Shown here one piece after another: positions 45,160 to 56,965 of a stretch of DNA of 64,000 bases. Under the pieces are notes generated by a model. The model saw nothing but the letters and a program-made list of their open reading frames with translations, was not told where the DNA came from and ran no database searches. The translations under genes and the position numbers were made by a program. Each line of letters begins with the position of its first letter. Within the stretch, counting starts at the first letter, position 1. The stretch comes from Rhodocyclus gracilis (GTDB lineage Bacteria; Pseudomonadota; Gammaproteobacteria; Burkholderiales; Rhodocyclaceae): NCBI RefSeq assembly GCF_009617575.1, contig NZ_WIXJ01000008.1, positions 22,453 to 86,452 of the forward strand, read 5' to 3'.

Positions 45160-46047
45160 ATGCCACGCGTTCGATCGATTTTCCTCTCCGACATCCACCT
45201 CGGAACACGGGCCTGCCAAGCAGACCGATTGCTCGACTTTTTACGCGAATACACCGCCGAGAGCGTTTTTCTGGTCGGCGACATCGTCGATTTCTGGGCG
45301 ATGAGTCGCGGCATTCACTGGACCTCGGCGCAAAACACTTTCGTCCAGAAAATCCTCCGCCGCGCGCGACGCGGCGAGCGCGTCGTCCTCATCCCCGGCA
45401 ATCACGACGAAGCCTTGCGCGAATACGGCGGCGTCGCCTTCGGCGACATCACCGTGCTCACCGAATACGTACACCAGACGGCCGACGGGCGCCGCTTCCT
45501 GGTCCTGCACGGCGACGAATTCGACCAGATCACGCGCCATCACCGCTGGGTGGCGGTGCTCGGCGATGTCGCCTACAACACGCTGGTACGCATCAACGGC
45601 GTCCTCTCGCACGTACGGCGCCGGCTCGGCATGGCCGGCTACTGGTCGCTCGCCGGCTACGCCAAACGCCGCGTCAAGAGCGCACTGCAATTCATCTTCG
45701 ACTTCGAGGACGCAGCGATCCACAGCGCCCGACAGCGCGGCCTCGACGGCATCATTTGCGGCCACATCCACAGCGCGGCGATCCGTGAAGTCGGCGGGCT
45801 GACCTACGTGAACTGTGGCGACTGGGTCGACAGCTGCACGGCGATCGTCGAACACGACGATGGCCGTCTGGAACTCGTCAGCTGGGGCGCCGCAACGCAG
45901 GTCGTCACCCGCCCGGCACTCTCGACGCCGCCCCTTAGCGCGCCAATCCCGCCAACACTCCCCGAAACACTCACCGCTGCCGAAGCCACAACGCCCGGCA
46001 CCCCGGGCGACGCGCTCGGACACGAGGGGGTAGAATGCGCGTCCTGA
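45160..46047 (+). CDS. Metallophosphoesterase, PlcP/LpxH-like
   Basis: This calcineurin-like phosphoesterase of 295 residues has the metal-binding blocks SDIHLGT, GDIVDFW, GNHDE, LHGDEFDQ and GHIHSA. It belongs to the broad family annotated as UDP-2,3-diacylglucosamine diphosphatase. The HGDEFD motif and the RRRLGMAGYWSLAGYAKRRVK segment resemble the longer COG2908 proteins that include alphaproteobacterial PlcP, a phospholipase C. They fit that group better than the shorter LpxH. It overlaps a glycosyltransferase gene by 13 bases, followed by dgkA, which supports a lipid role. The C-terminal 50 residues are Pro/Thr-rich and probably disordered. The exact substrate is not proven. Confidence 0.8.
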   Translation: MPRVRSIFLSDIHLGTRACQADRLLDFLREYTAESVFLVGDIVDFWAMSRGIHWTSAQNTFVQKILRRARRGERVVLIPGNHDEALREYGGVAFGDITVLTEYVHQTADGRRFLVLHGDEFDQITRHHRWVAVLGDVAYNTLVRINGVLSHVRRRLGMAGYWSLAGYAKRRVKSALQFIFDFEDAAIHSARQRGLDGIICGHIHSAAIREVGGLTYVNCGDWVDSCTAIVEHDDGRLELVSWGAATQVVTRPALSTPPLSAPIPPTLPETLTAAEATTPGTPGDALGHEGVECAS

Positions 46048-47261
46048 TGGTCTCCGACGTCTATTTCCCGCGTATCAACGGCGTCTCCACCGCCATTCAG
46101 ACCTGTCGCGAAGCCCTGCGCGCCGAAGACATCGACGTGCAACTGGTAGCCCCCGATTACGGCTCTGCCGACACACCGGGCAACGCCGACCACAACGGCG
46201 ACTGGGTACAGCGCGTGCCCTCGCGGGTCGTGCCGCGCGACCCGGAAGATCGCCTGCTGGCCTGGCGCGCCCTGCGCCGGGCGGTCGACGCCGCCGCCGT
46301 CGGCTGCGACCTCATCCACATCCAGACCCCCTTCCTCGCCCACTATGCCGCGCATGGCGCGGCGCGACGCGCCCGCCTGCCCGTCATCGCCACCTATCAC
46401 ACGCTGTTCGAGGAATACCTCGAGCATTACGCGCCGTTCGTGCCGCAAGACTGGCTGCGCGGACTCGCGCGACGCTTTTCGCGCACGCAATGCAACGCGC
46501 TCGACGCGGTCGTCGTGCCGTCACACGCCATCCACCAGCGGCTCAGCAGTTACGGCGTGAAGACGCCGCTGCATGTACTGCCGACCGGCATCCCGCTGGC
46601 GCAATTCGCGCCCCTGGCGGCGTCGCCCGGCGAACGTTCTGCCGCGCGCAGCGCCTTTCGTGCGCAACACGGCATCGACGCTGAACGGCCGGTCGCGCTG
46701 TACGTCGGCCGTGTCGCCTTTGAAAAGAACCTCGAGTTCCTGCTCGACGCCGCCGCTCTCGTACGCGAATCGACGCCCGATCTACTGCTCCTCATCGCTG
46801 GCGAAGGACCGGCGCTCGCCGGATTGCGCGAAGCAGCCAGCGCACGCGGACTCGACGGCAACGTGCAGTTTCTCGGCTACCTCGACCGCCAGCATGAGCT
46901 ACCCGCCTGCTACGCCGCCGCCGACGCCTTCGTGTTCGCCTCGCGTACCGAAACACAGGGGCTGGTGCTGCTCGAGGCGATGGCGGCCGGCCTGCCCGTC
47001 GTCGCCCTGGCCGTGATGGGCACCGTCGACATCCTCGGCGCCCGACGCGGGGCGCTCGTTCCCGACGACAATCCCGCCGCCTTCGCCCTTGAGCTGGCGC
47101 ATTTGCTGCGCGATGCGCCGCTACGCCAGCGTCTGGGCAGCGAAGGCCGCACCTTCGCCAGCGAATGGTCGGATGTTGCGCTGGCCGGGCGCCTGGCCGG
47201 GCTTTACCGTCACGTCGTTGCCGAGCACCGCGATCAGCGCAATCACCGGAGTCGCTCATGA
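46035..47261 (+). CDS. GT4 glycosyltransferase
   Basis: This GT-B fold glycosyltransferase of 408 residues starts MRVLMVSDVYFPRINGVST. It has the acceptor-side HIQTPFLAHY and the donor-side VGRVAFEKNLE. The family E-x7-E motif is in TETQGLVLLEAMAAG. No membrane helix is obvious, as in monotopic lipid glycosyltransferases. It overlaps the metallophosphoesterase gene at its start and dgkA at its end (ATGA), so the three are translationally coupled. A diacylglycerol glycosyltransferase role is inferred from these neighbours. The donor sugar is unknown. Confidence 0.85.
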   Translation: MRVLMVSDVYFPRINGVSTAIQTCREALRAEDIDVQLVAPDYGSADTPGNADHNGDWVQRVPSRVVPRDPEDRLLAWRALRRAVDAAAVGCDLIHIQTPFLAHYAAHGAARRARLPVIATYHTLFEEYLEHYAPFVPQDWLRGLARRFSRTQCNALDAVVVPSHAIHQRLSSYGVKTPLHVLPTGIPLAQFAPLAASPGERSAARSAFRAQHGIDAERPVALYVGRVAFEKNLEFLLDAAALVRESTPDLLLLIAGEGPALAGLREAASARGLDGNVQFLGYLDRQHELPACYAAADAFVFASRTETQGLVLLEAMAAGLPVVALAVMGTVDILGARRGALVPDDNPAAFALELAHLLRDAPLRQRLGSEGRTFASEWSDVALAGRLAGLYRHVVAEHRDQRNHRSRS

Positions 47262-47629
47262 ACGAAAGCCCCTACAAGGGCAAGACTGGCCTGCGGCGCA
47301 TCTTCAACGCGCTCGGCTATTCGCTGGCCGGTCTGCGCGCCGCCTTCGCTTGCGAAGACGCCTTCCGTCAGGAGGTGTTTCTCGCGCTCGTGCTGATTCC
47401 GCTGGCCCTCTGGCTGCCCGCCAGCGGCGTTGGGCATGGCCTGATGATCGGTAGCGTGCTGCTGGTGCTCATCGTTGAACTGCTCAATTCGGCTGTCGAA
47501 GCGACGGTCGACCGCGTTTCTCTGGAAGACCACCTTCTCGCCAAGCGCGCCAAGGACATCGGCAGCGCGGCCGTTTTCATCGCCCTGCTCAATGTCGCGC
47601 TGGTCTGGGCCTGTGTGCTGCTGCTCTGA
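47258..47629 (+). CDS. dgkA: Diacylglycerol kinase
   Basis: This small integral membrane kinase turns diacylglycerol into phosphatidic acid. The 123-residue product has three hydrophobic helices and the family core ELLNSAVEATVDRVS, followed by the cytoplasmic loop HLLAKRAKDIGSAAVF. The N-terminal GLRRIFNALGYSLAGLRAAF is also typical. Its ATG overlaps the glycosyltransferase stop. In this setting it could recycle diacylglycerol released by the upstream phosphoesterase. Confidence 0.94.
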   Translation: MNESPYKGKTGLRRIFNALGYSLAGLRAAFACEDAFRQEVFLALVLIPLALWLPASGVGHGLMIGSVLLVLIVELLNSAVEATVDRVSLEDHLLAKRAKDIGSAAVFIALLNVALVWACVLLL

Positions 47630-47731
47630 ACGCGCTGCCAGCGGTGCCACCCGTACCGCCCGTGCGCGTTAGCATTCATTTTCACGAGTTCTCGCCCAAC
47701 GCGTCGCACGACGCTTCGCCGGAGCGCTGCC

Positions 47732-49006
47732 ATGTCCCCGCTCACTGATTGCCGCGAATCCCCCTTGCCGCCGCTCGACATCGTGATCGTCAGCGAGACC
47801 TACCCGCCCGAGGTCAATGGTGTGGCAATGACCATCGGTCGTCTGGTCGACGGCTTGCGCACGCTCGGCCACCGTGTGCGGATCGTGCGACCGCGCCAGC
47901 CGACGGTCGACGGCACGGCGGACGCCGGTGGCTCGCCCAATGCCGTCGCCGCCGGCGATATCCTGCTGCCGGGGCTGCCCCTACCGGGCTATGCCGGCCT
48001 GCGCTTCGGCCTGCCGGCGCGGACGCGCCTCCTCGCGGCCTGGCGGGCGGAGCGGCCGGACATCGTGCATGTCGTCACGGAAGGGCCGCTCGGCAGCTCG
48101 GCAGTGACCGCGGCGCGTACGCTCGGCATTCCGGTGACGTCCGGCTTTCACACCAATTTCGATCGCTACAGCCGGCATTACGGCGTCGGCTGGTTGCAGC
48201 CGCTGGTCGCCGGCTATCTGCGCCGATTTCACCGCCGCACGCGACTGACGCTGGTACCCACGGCAACGCTCGCCGAGAGCCTCGCCGGTGCGGGGCTATC
48301 CGGCGTACGCGTGGTCGGGCGTGGCGTTGACTGCCACTTGTTCGACCCCGCCCGACGCAGCGCCGAGCTGCGCGCGGCCTGGGGCGTCGATACCGCCGCG
48401 GGCGAAGGACTCGCCGTCAGCTACGTCGGCCGGCTGGCGGCCGAGAAGAACCTCGATCTCGTCCTGCGGGCCTTTGCCGCGATCCGCCAGCGTCGCCCAA
48501 CAGCGCGCCTGATCCTCGTTGGCGACGGCCCGCTGCGCGCGCGTTTGCAACGGCGCTTCGGCCCGCAGGGCAGCGAAGCCGATCCGGCGATCATCTTCGC
48601 CGGGCAGCGCCTTGGCGAAGACCTTGCGACGCACTACGCGTCGGCGGACATCTTCCTCTTCCCCAGCCTCACCGAGACTTTCGGCAACGTCACGCAGGAG
48701 GCGCTGGCCAGCGGGCTGGCCGTCCTCGCTTTCCGCAGCGCGGCCGCCGCAGAGATGATCGTCGACGGCGAGAATGGCCGCACCGTCGCGGTCGGCGACG
48801 AGGCCGCGTTCATTCGCGCCGCCGTGCAACTGACCCGGGAAGAAGCGATCCGCCGCCGTCTCGCCGTTCGCGCCCGGCAGAGCGTGCTCGAACGCGACTG
48901 GGACGGCATCGCCTGCCGCTTCGTCGCCGTCATGCGCGAAGCCATCCACCAGTGCGAAGACGACGCACTCCCCGCCGCCGAAGCGGGCGCGCCGGCCGGC
49001 GTCTAG
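47732..49006 (+). CDS. GT4 glycosyltransferase, MgtA/SqdX-like
   Basis: This second GT-B glycosyltransferase has 424 residues. The opening IVIVSETYPPEVNGVAMTI, the acceptor region TSGFHTNFDRYSRHYG and the E-x7-E motif in LTETFGNVTQEALASG match enzymes that glycosylate diacylglycerol or related lipids (alpha-mannosyl- and sulfoquinovosyl-type). It lies 102 bases after dgkA on the same strand and ends convergently with lpdA. The sugar and acceptor are not certain; a role as a second step in glycolipid synthesis is inferred. Confidence 0.85.
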   Translation: MSPLTDCRESPLPPLDIVIVSETYPPEVNGVAMTIGRLVDGLRTLGHRVRIVRPRQPTVDGTADAGGSPNAVAAGDILLPGLPLPGYAGLRFGLPARTRLLAAWRAERPDIVHVVTEGPLGSSAVTAARTLGIPVTSGFHTNFDRYSRHYGVGWLQPLVAGYLRRFHRRTRLTLVPTATLAESLAGAGLSGVRVVGRGVDCHLFDPARRSAELRAAWGVDTAAGEGLAVSYVGRLAAEKNLDLVLRAFAAIRQRRPTARLILVGDGPLRARLQRRFGPQGSEADPAIIFAGQRLGEDLATHYASADIFLFPSLTETFGNVTQEALASGLAVLAFRSAAAAEMIVDGENGRTVAVGDEAAFIRAAVQLTREEAIRRRLAVRARQSVLERDWDGIACRFVAVMREAIHQCEDDALPAAEAGAPAGV

Positions 49007-49017
49007 ACCGGCAAACA

Positions 49018-50604
49018 TCAGCGTTTACGCGCCGCCGGCAGGTCGGTGCAAGTGCCCTCAAAGACCTCGGCAGCGAGGCCGATGGTTTCGCCCAGCGTCG
49101 GGTGCGGGTGGATGGTGCGACCGATATCGCTGGCGTCGGCCCCCAGTTCGATCGCCAGACTGATTTCGCCGATCAGGTCGCCCGCGTGCGGGCCAACGAT
49201 GCCGCCGCCGATGACGCGGTGGGTCTGCTCGTCGAAAATCAGCTTGGTGAAGCCCTCGTCGCGGCCGTTGGCGAGCGCCCGCCCGGACGCCGCCCAGGGG
49301 AAAACGCTCTTGCCGTAGGCGATGCCTTCGTCGCGACACTGGCTCTCGCTCTTGCCGGTCCAGGCCAGCTCGGGGTCGGTGTAGGCGACCGAGGGAATCT
49401 GCAAGGGGTCGAAAGCGTCCTTGCCGCCCGCCGCAACAACCGCCGCGACGTGCGCCTCGTGCACCGCCTTGTGCGCCAGCATCGGCTGCCCGACGATATC
49501 GCCAACGGCAAAGATGTGCGGCACGTTGGTACGCATCGTCGCATCGACCGGAATGAAGCCACGCGCGTCGACAGCGATGCCGGCCTGCTCGGCGCCGATC
49601 AGGCCGCCGTTGGGAGCCCGGCCGACCGCCACCAGCACCCCGTCGAACACCTCCGTCTCGCCGTTGCTGAACGTCACCTCGATGTCTGCGGAGTCAGCAA
49701 ACTCAGCGGACTCCGCGAATTCGCCGGTTTTGCCCGTTTCGGCGGAGTTGCCCATTTTTCCGGTTTTGCCCAGTTCGCCGCTGGCGCCCGTTTCAGCTCT
49801 TTTTTCACCCCATTCGCCCGCGCTGCTCTCCGGCAAGACGCGCGCCGCGACGACGCCGGTATCGAGCAGGAGTCGGTCGAAACGCCAGGCGTTCTTCTTC
49901 TGCCAGACTTTCACGAGGTCGCGGTCGGCTCCCGGCATCAGGGTCGGCCCGAGTTCGGCGACGGTGATGCGCGAGCCGAGCGCCGAATAAACGGTCGCCA
50001 TTTCGAGGCCGATGATGCCGCCGCCGATCACCAGCAGGCGCCGGGGAATCGCCGGCAAGGCCAGCGCCCCGGTCGACGTGACGATACGTGGCGATTCCGG
50101 CAGGAAGGGTAGACGCACCGGCCGCGAGCCTGCGGCGACGATGGCCTGCGCGAAGCGGATGCGGCGACTGCCGCCATCGGGCAAGGCCACCTCGATCTGC
50201 TGCGCATCGACGAAACGACCGAAGCCCTGCACGACCGTCACCTTGCGGCCTTTGGCCATGCCGGCGAGACCGCTCGTCAGCGTACGCACGACGCCGTCCT
50301 TGTGCGCACGCAGGCGATCAAGGTCGACCTGCGGCGCGGCAAAGGTGACGCCGGCGGCCGCCAAGGCGCGCGCTTCTTCCATGGCGCCGGTGACGTGCAG
50401 CAGGGCCTTCGAGGGAATGCAGCCGACGTTGAGGCAGACGCCGCCGAGTGTGGCGTACTGCTCGACGAGAATGACGCGACGACCAAGGTCGGCGCTGCGA
50501 AAGGCGGCGGAATAGCCACCGGGGCCGCCGCCCAGCACCAGCACGTCGCAGTCGCTGTCCGCCGGCTCGCTGGCCGGACGGGAAGTTTCGGGGTTCTGAC
50601 TCAT
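49018..50604 (-). CDS. lpdA: Dihydrolipoamide dehydrogenase (E3)
   Basis: This is the FAD enzyme that reoxidises lipoyl groups of the pyruvate dehydrogenase complex. The 528-residue product has the FAD motif LVLGGGPGGYSAAF, the redox disulfide in GGVCLNVGCIPSK, the NAD motif VIGGGIIGLEMA, GRAPNG and the C-terminal active site HPHPTLGE. It lacks the N-terminal lipoyl domain seen in some betaproteobacterial E3 enzymes. It carries an unusual repetitive insert at about residues 258-306 within the NAD domain. The start MSQNPETSRPASEP is 28 bases after aceF. Confidence 0.95.
   Translation of the reverse strand: MSQNPETSRPASEPADSDCDVLVLGGGPGGYSAAFRSADLGRRVILVEQYATLGGVCLNVGCIPSKALLHVTGAMEEARALAAAGVTFAAPQVDLDRLRAHKDGVVRTLTSGLAGMAKGRKVTVVQGFGRFVDAQQIEVALPDGGSRRIRFAQAIVAAGSRPVRLPFLPESPRIVTSTGALALPAIPRRLLVIGGGIIGLEMATVYSALGSRITVAELGPTLMPGADRDLVKVWQKKNAWRFDRLLLDTGVVAARVLPESSAGEWGEKRAETGASGELGKTGKMGNSAETGKTGEFAESAEFADSADIEVTFSNGETEVFDGVLVAVGRAPNGGLIGAEQAGIAVDARGFIPVDATMRTNVPHIFAVGDIVGQPMLAHKAVHEAHVAAVVAAGGKDAFDPLQIPSVAYTDPELAWTGKSESQCRDEGIAYGKSVFPWAASGRALANGRDEGFTKLIFDEQTHRVIGGGIVGPHAGDLIGEISLAIELGADASDIGRTIHPHPTLGETIGLAAEVFEGTCTDLPAARKR
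49680..49833 (-). repeat. Low-complexity repeat insert inside lpdA
   Basis: About 150 bases encode a degenerate repeat of Glu/Ala/Gly/Thr/Lys/Phe residues (units like SAETGKTGEFAE and SAEFADSAD). It lies between two conserved strands of the NAD domain where typical E3 enzymes have a short turn. The plus strand shows repeated CCGGTTTTGCCC-like units. The reading frame is kept. Confidence 0.8.
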
Positions 50605-50632
50605 TCGGCTCTCCGCCACACGTACCGCACAA

Positions 50633-51991
50633 TCACAGCAACACCCGGCGCATATCACCGAGAAGATTCGCCAGATCGACGAGGAAACGCGTCGCCTGCG
50701 CGCCATCCACAACACGGTGATCGGCCGACAGGGAAAGCGGCAGCCTCAAACGCGGCACGAAGGCCTCGCCGTTCCAGACCGGCTTCATTGCCGCTTTGTT
50801 GACGCCCAGAATGGCCACCTCCGGCGCATTCACGATCGGCGAGAACGCCGTGCCACCAATGCCGCCGAGACTCGAAATGGTAAAGCTCGCGCCCGACATT
50901 TCGGCGGGCGCGAGCTTGCCGGCGCGGGCCCGCTCGGCCAGCGTCGCGGCTTCGCGCGCCAGCTCGACGAGGCTCTTCTGGCCGGCATCGCGAATCACCG
51001 GCACCACCAGCCCATGCGGCGTATCGGCGGCGAAGCCGATGTGGAAATAGCGCTTGTAGACCAGCGTGTCGCCGTCGAGCGAACTATTCAGTTCCGGCTG
51101 GCGCTGCAAGACGGCGACGCAGGCCTTGATGAGGAAAGCGAGCAAGGTCAGCTTGACGCCGGCCTTCGCCTGTTCACGGTTGATCTCCTGGCGGAAGTCT
51201 TCGAGCGCCGTGATGTCGGCATCGTCATGGTAGGTGACGGCCGGAATCATCACCCAGTTACGCGCCAGATTGGCGCCGGAAAGTTTCTTGATGCGCGACA
51301 ACGGCACGGCCTCGATCGGCCCGTACTTGGCAAAATCCACCTGCGGCCACGGCGCCAGCGTCAGCCCGCTGCCCGTCGTTGCGGGTGGCGGCGGTGCGTC
51401 AGCAACACGCGTCAGCGCCGCTTTGGTCCAGGCCATGACGTCCTCGGCGAGAATCCGCCCCTTGGGTCCGCTGGCGCTCACGCGCGCCAGATCGACGCCC
51501 AACTCGCGCGCCAGCTTGCGTACCGACGGACTGGCATGCGCTGCAAAGACTGCGGCGCTTACTGGCGCAGCAGCAGGTGCCGAGGCCGACGCTGGCAGCG
51601 CAGCAGCCAGAACACTCGGCTCCGCCGGCGCCTGTACGGCGGGCGCCGAAACAACGGGCGGCGGCGGCACGGGGTCGGAGGCAAGCCCACTGCCGCCATC
51701 GGCGGCGACATTGGCTGCCGTCGCAGCAGGCGTCGCCACTGCCTCGCCCGCCACGATTTCGATCATGGCGATGCGCGCACCCTGCGATACGCGGTCGCCG
51801 ACCTTCAGCAGAAATTCGCGGACGATGCCGGCGGCGGGCGCTGGCACATCCATGGTTGCCTTGTCGGACTCCAGCGTCGCCAGCGAGGCGTCCAGCGCCA
51901 CCGTATCGCCGACGGCGACGTAAACGTCGATCACCGGCACATCCTGGTAGTCACCGATATCGGGGACGGTGACTTCAATCAGTTCGCTCAT
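50633..51991 (-). CDS. aceF: Pyruvate dehydrogenase E2, dihydrolipoamide acetyltransferase
   Basis: This is the core acetyltransferase of the pyruvate dehydrogenase complex. The 452-residue product has a single N-terminal lipoyl domain with the lipoylated lysine in ESDKATMDVP. After it come an Ala/Pro-rich linker (about 85-150), a peripheral subunit-binding domain (SPSVRKLARELGVDL), a second linker, and the catalytic domain. That domain has SSLGGIGGTAFSPI and the active-site SADHRVVDGA. Only one lipoyl domain is present where E. coli has three. It lies 10 bases after aceE. Confidence 0.95.
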   Translation of the reverse strand: MSELIEVTVPDIGDYQDVPVIDVYVAVGDTVALDASLATLESDKATMDVPAPAAGIVREFLLKVGDRVSQGARIAMIEIVAGEAVATPAATAANVAADGGSGLASDPVPPPPVVSAPAVQAPAEPSVLAAALPASASAPAAAPVSAAVFAAHASPSVRKLARELGVDLARVSASGPKGRILAEDVMAWTKAALTRVADAPPPPATTGSGLTLAPWPQVDFAKYGPIEAVPLSRIKKLSGANLARNWVMIPAVTYHDDADITALEDFRQEINREQAKAGVKLTLLAFLIKACVAVLQRQPELNSSLDGDTLVYKRYFHIGFAADTPHGLVVPVIRDAGQKSLVELAREAATLAERARAGKLAPAEMSGASFTISSLGGIGGTAFSPIVNAPEVAILGVNKAAMKPVWNGEAFVPRLRLPLSLSADHRVVDGAQATRFLVDLANLLGDMRRVLL

Positions 51992-52001
51992 CGCCGGCTC
52001 C

Positions 52002-54719
<2,718 letters not shown>

Positions 54720-55023
54720 GGCTTGTCTCCTGGTGTTGAGCCCTTCGCGCTGTCGTCGGGTGGGCGGCAGGGCGAAGGTTGATGCAGCGAGAGGCGGGTA
54801 GCCACGCCGCGCATCAGTTTCGTAATGTAGAAAAGTTTTTTGCAATGCGCAACCGTACGGAGTGTTGCTCCGCTGCCGACGCCGTATCTTTGCCTCAAGG
54901 CCAGTGCCAGCGGGCGGCAGTTGATCTGCGTCAACATGGAGCAATGGCCGACACGCTAAGTTCCACCGCTTGCGCCTGACATACCGGCGCCCCCCCCCAT
55001 TCGTTGATTTTCCGAGGACACGC
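54720..55023. other. Divergent intergenic region between aceE and iorA
   Basis: This region of about 300 bases holds the leaders of two divergent operons. The aceE promoter candidate is visible. For iorA only the ribosome binding site GAGGAC before the ATG is clear. No gene is seen. Confidence 0.6.
54824..54852 (-). promoter_or_regulatory. Candidate aceE promoter
   Basis: On the minus strand TTGCGC (complement 54847-54852) and TACATT (complement 54824-54829) are separated by 17 bases. This leaves an aceE leader of about 100 bases. Confidence 0.55.
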
Positions 55024-56898
55024 ATGGCACCCGCTGCATCCCTGAACCCCGCCCCGGCGCACAGCCGTCTGTTCATGTCCGGCAACGATGCCGTTGCGCG
55101 CGCGGTGTGGGAGGCGGGCGTTCGCGTTGCCGCCGCCTACCCCGGCACACCGGCGACCGAGATGCTCGAAGTGCTGTCGACCTACCCGGACCTCTACACC
55201 GAGTGGTCGGTGAACGAGAAGGTCTCGCTCGAGGTCGCCTTCGGCGCGGCGATGGCGGGCTCGCGCTCGTTCTGCGCGATGAAGCACGTCGGCATGAACG
55301 TCGCCGCCGACGCCCTGATGACACTCACCCTGACCGGTGTCGTCGGAGGCCTCGTGATCGCCGTGGCCGACGACGTCGGCCTGTCGTCCTCGCAAAACGA
55401 GCAGGACTCCCGGACCTGGGGACGCTTTGCCCACATTCCCGTGTTCGAACCGGCGGACTCGCAGGAAGCCTACGACTTCGCGCTCGCCGCCTTCGAACTC
55501 TCCGAACGCTTCCAGACGCCCGTCCTGTTGCGGCTGACGACGCGCGTCTGTCACGTCAAGGCGCTAGTCACCGTCGGTGAGCGCCATACCCGTCCGGCCG
55601 CCGGCTTTGCCAAGGAGTCGTCGCGCTGGGTGATGGTGCCGGGACACGCCGCGCGGCGCCTGCCGCTGATGTTCGAGCGCGAACAGCAACTCGCCATCGC
55701 GGCGGCGGAGTCGTCGCTGAATTACGTTGAAGACGGCGGCGACCGCCGCCTCGGCTTCATCGCCAGCGGCCCGGCCTGCATGCATGTGCGCGAGAGCTTC
55801 CCGGATTCGCCGATGTTCAAGCTCGGCTTCAGCTACCCGGCCCCGATTGAACGCCTGCGCGAATTCGCCGCCAGCGTCGACCGCGTCGTCGTCGCCGAAG
55901 AAGTCGAGCCGCTGCTCGAAACCGAGCTGAAGGCCGCCGGCATCGCTGTCATCGGCAAAGACATCCTGCCGCGCATCGGCGAACTGGCGCCGAACGTGCT
56001 GAAGCCGGCAATCGCCCGCCTGCTCGGCGAGCCGGCGCCGGAAAGCAGCGTCGCCGCACCATTGCCGGTGTTCCCGCGGCCGCCCACCATGTGCGTCGCC
56101 TGTCCGCACCTCGGCGTGTATTACACGCTCTCGCAGGTGAAGAACATCACCGTTTCGGGCGACATCGGCTGTTACACGCTCGGCGCCGGCCATCCGTGGA
56201 ACGCGCTCGACGCCTGCATCTCGATGGGCGCCTCGATGGGCATGGCGCTCGGCCTCGACAAGGGTCGCGGCGAGGCCGACGCCGACCGGCGCATCGTCGC
56301 CGTCATCGGCGATTCGACCTTCATGCACATGGGCATGCAGGGCCTGCTCGACATCGTCTACAACCGCGGCAACGTCACCGTGCTGCTGCTCGACAATCGC
56401 GCCGTCGGCATGACCGGCGGCCAGAACAATCCGGGCAACGGCCGTGGCATTCACGGCGAAGAAGCGCCACGGGTCGATTTCGAGCAACTCGTCAAAGCCC
56501 TCGGCGTACGAGAAGAGCGCGTGCATGTCGTCAATCCTTACGAATTGCCGACGCTCTTCAAGCGCCTGCGCGAAGAAACGAAGATTCCCGAACCGTCGGT
56601 GATCATCACCAACCAGCCTTGCGTGCTCGTGCAGGACTACCAGCGAAAATCGCCGTTCATGGTTGAGGAAGACACCTGCACCGGCTGTGGCAACTGTGTC
56701 GATATCGGCTGTCCGGCGATCCACGTCACGCGCCGCGATACCGTACTGAAGCCGAACGGCAAGGAAGTCGCGCGCTCCTTCGTGCGCATCGAGACAGCCG
56801 CCTGTACGGGCTGCGGCCTGTGTCTGCAGCCCTGCGCGCCGAAGGCCATCGTGCCGGCGAGCGTCGCGGGCAAGGTGCACGTACTGCAGCCTCACTGA
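55024..56898 (+). CDS. iorA: Indolepyruvate ferredoxin oxidoreductase, alpha subunit
   Basis: IorA with IorB oxidatively decarboxylates aryl pyruvates from aromatic amino acid transamination to aryl-acetyl-CoA, reducing ferredoxin. The 624-residue product has an N-terminal pyrimidine-binding domain (GNDAVARAVWEAGVRVAAAYPGTP). A central ThDP domain with GDIGCYTLG and GDSTFMHMG follows, and then two C-terminal 4Fe-4S motifs: CTGCGNCVDIGCP and CTGCGLCLQPCAP. All eight cysteines are present. The ATG at 55024 has GAGGAC upstream. Confidence 0.93.
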   Translation: MAPAASLNPAPAHSRLFMSGNDAVARAVWEAGVRVAAAYPGTPATEMLEVLSTYPDLYTEWSVNEKVSLEVAFGAAMAGSRSFCAMKHVGMNVAADALMTLTLTGVVGGLVIAVADDVGLSSSQNEQDSRTWGRFAHIPVFEPADSQEAYDFALAAFELSERFQTPVLLRLTTRVCHVKALVTVGERHTRPAAGFAKESSRWVMVPGHAARRLPLMFEREQQLAIAAAESSLNYVEDGGDRRLGFIASGPACMHVRESFPDSPMFKLGFSYPAPIERLREFAASVDRVVVAEEVEPLLETELKAAGIAVIGKDILPRIGELAPNVLKPAIARLLGEPAPESSVAAPLPVFPRPPTMCVACPHLGVYYTLSQVKNITVSGDIGCYTLGAGHPWNALDACISMGASMGMALGLDKGRGEADADRRIVAVIGDSTFMHMGMQGLLDIVYNRGNVTVLLLDNRAVGMTGGQNNPGNGRGIHGEEAPRVDFEQLVKALGVREERVHVVNPYELPTLFKRLREETKIPEPSVIITNQPCVLVQDYQRKSPFMVEEDTCTGCGNCVDIGCPAIHVTRRDTVLKPNGKEVARSFVRIETAACTGCGLCLQPCAPKAIVPASVAGKVHVLQPH

Positions 56899-56965
56899 GG
56901 GGCACGCCTTTTCCTTTTTCGCGGCGCCCACCGTGCGCCGCCATTTGCAGCGGAAGACTCAAGCC

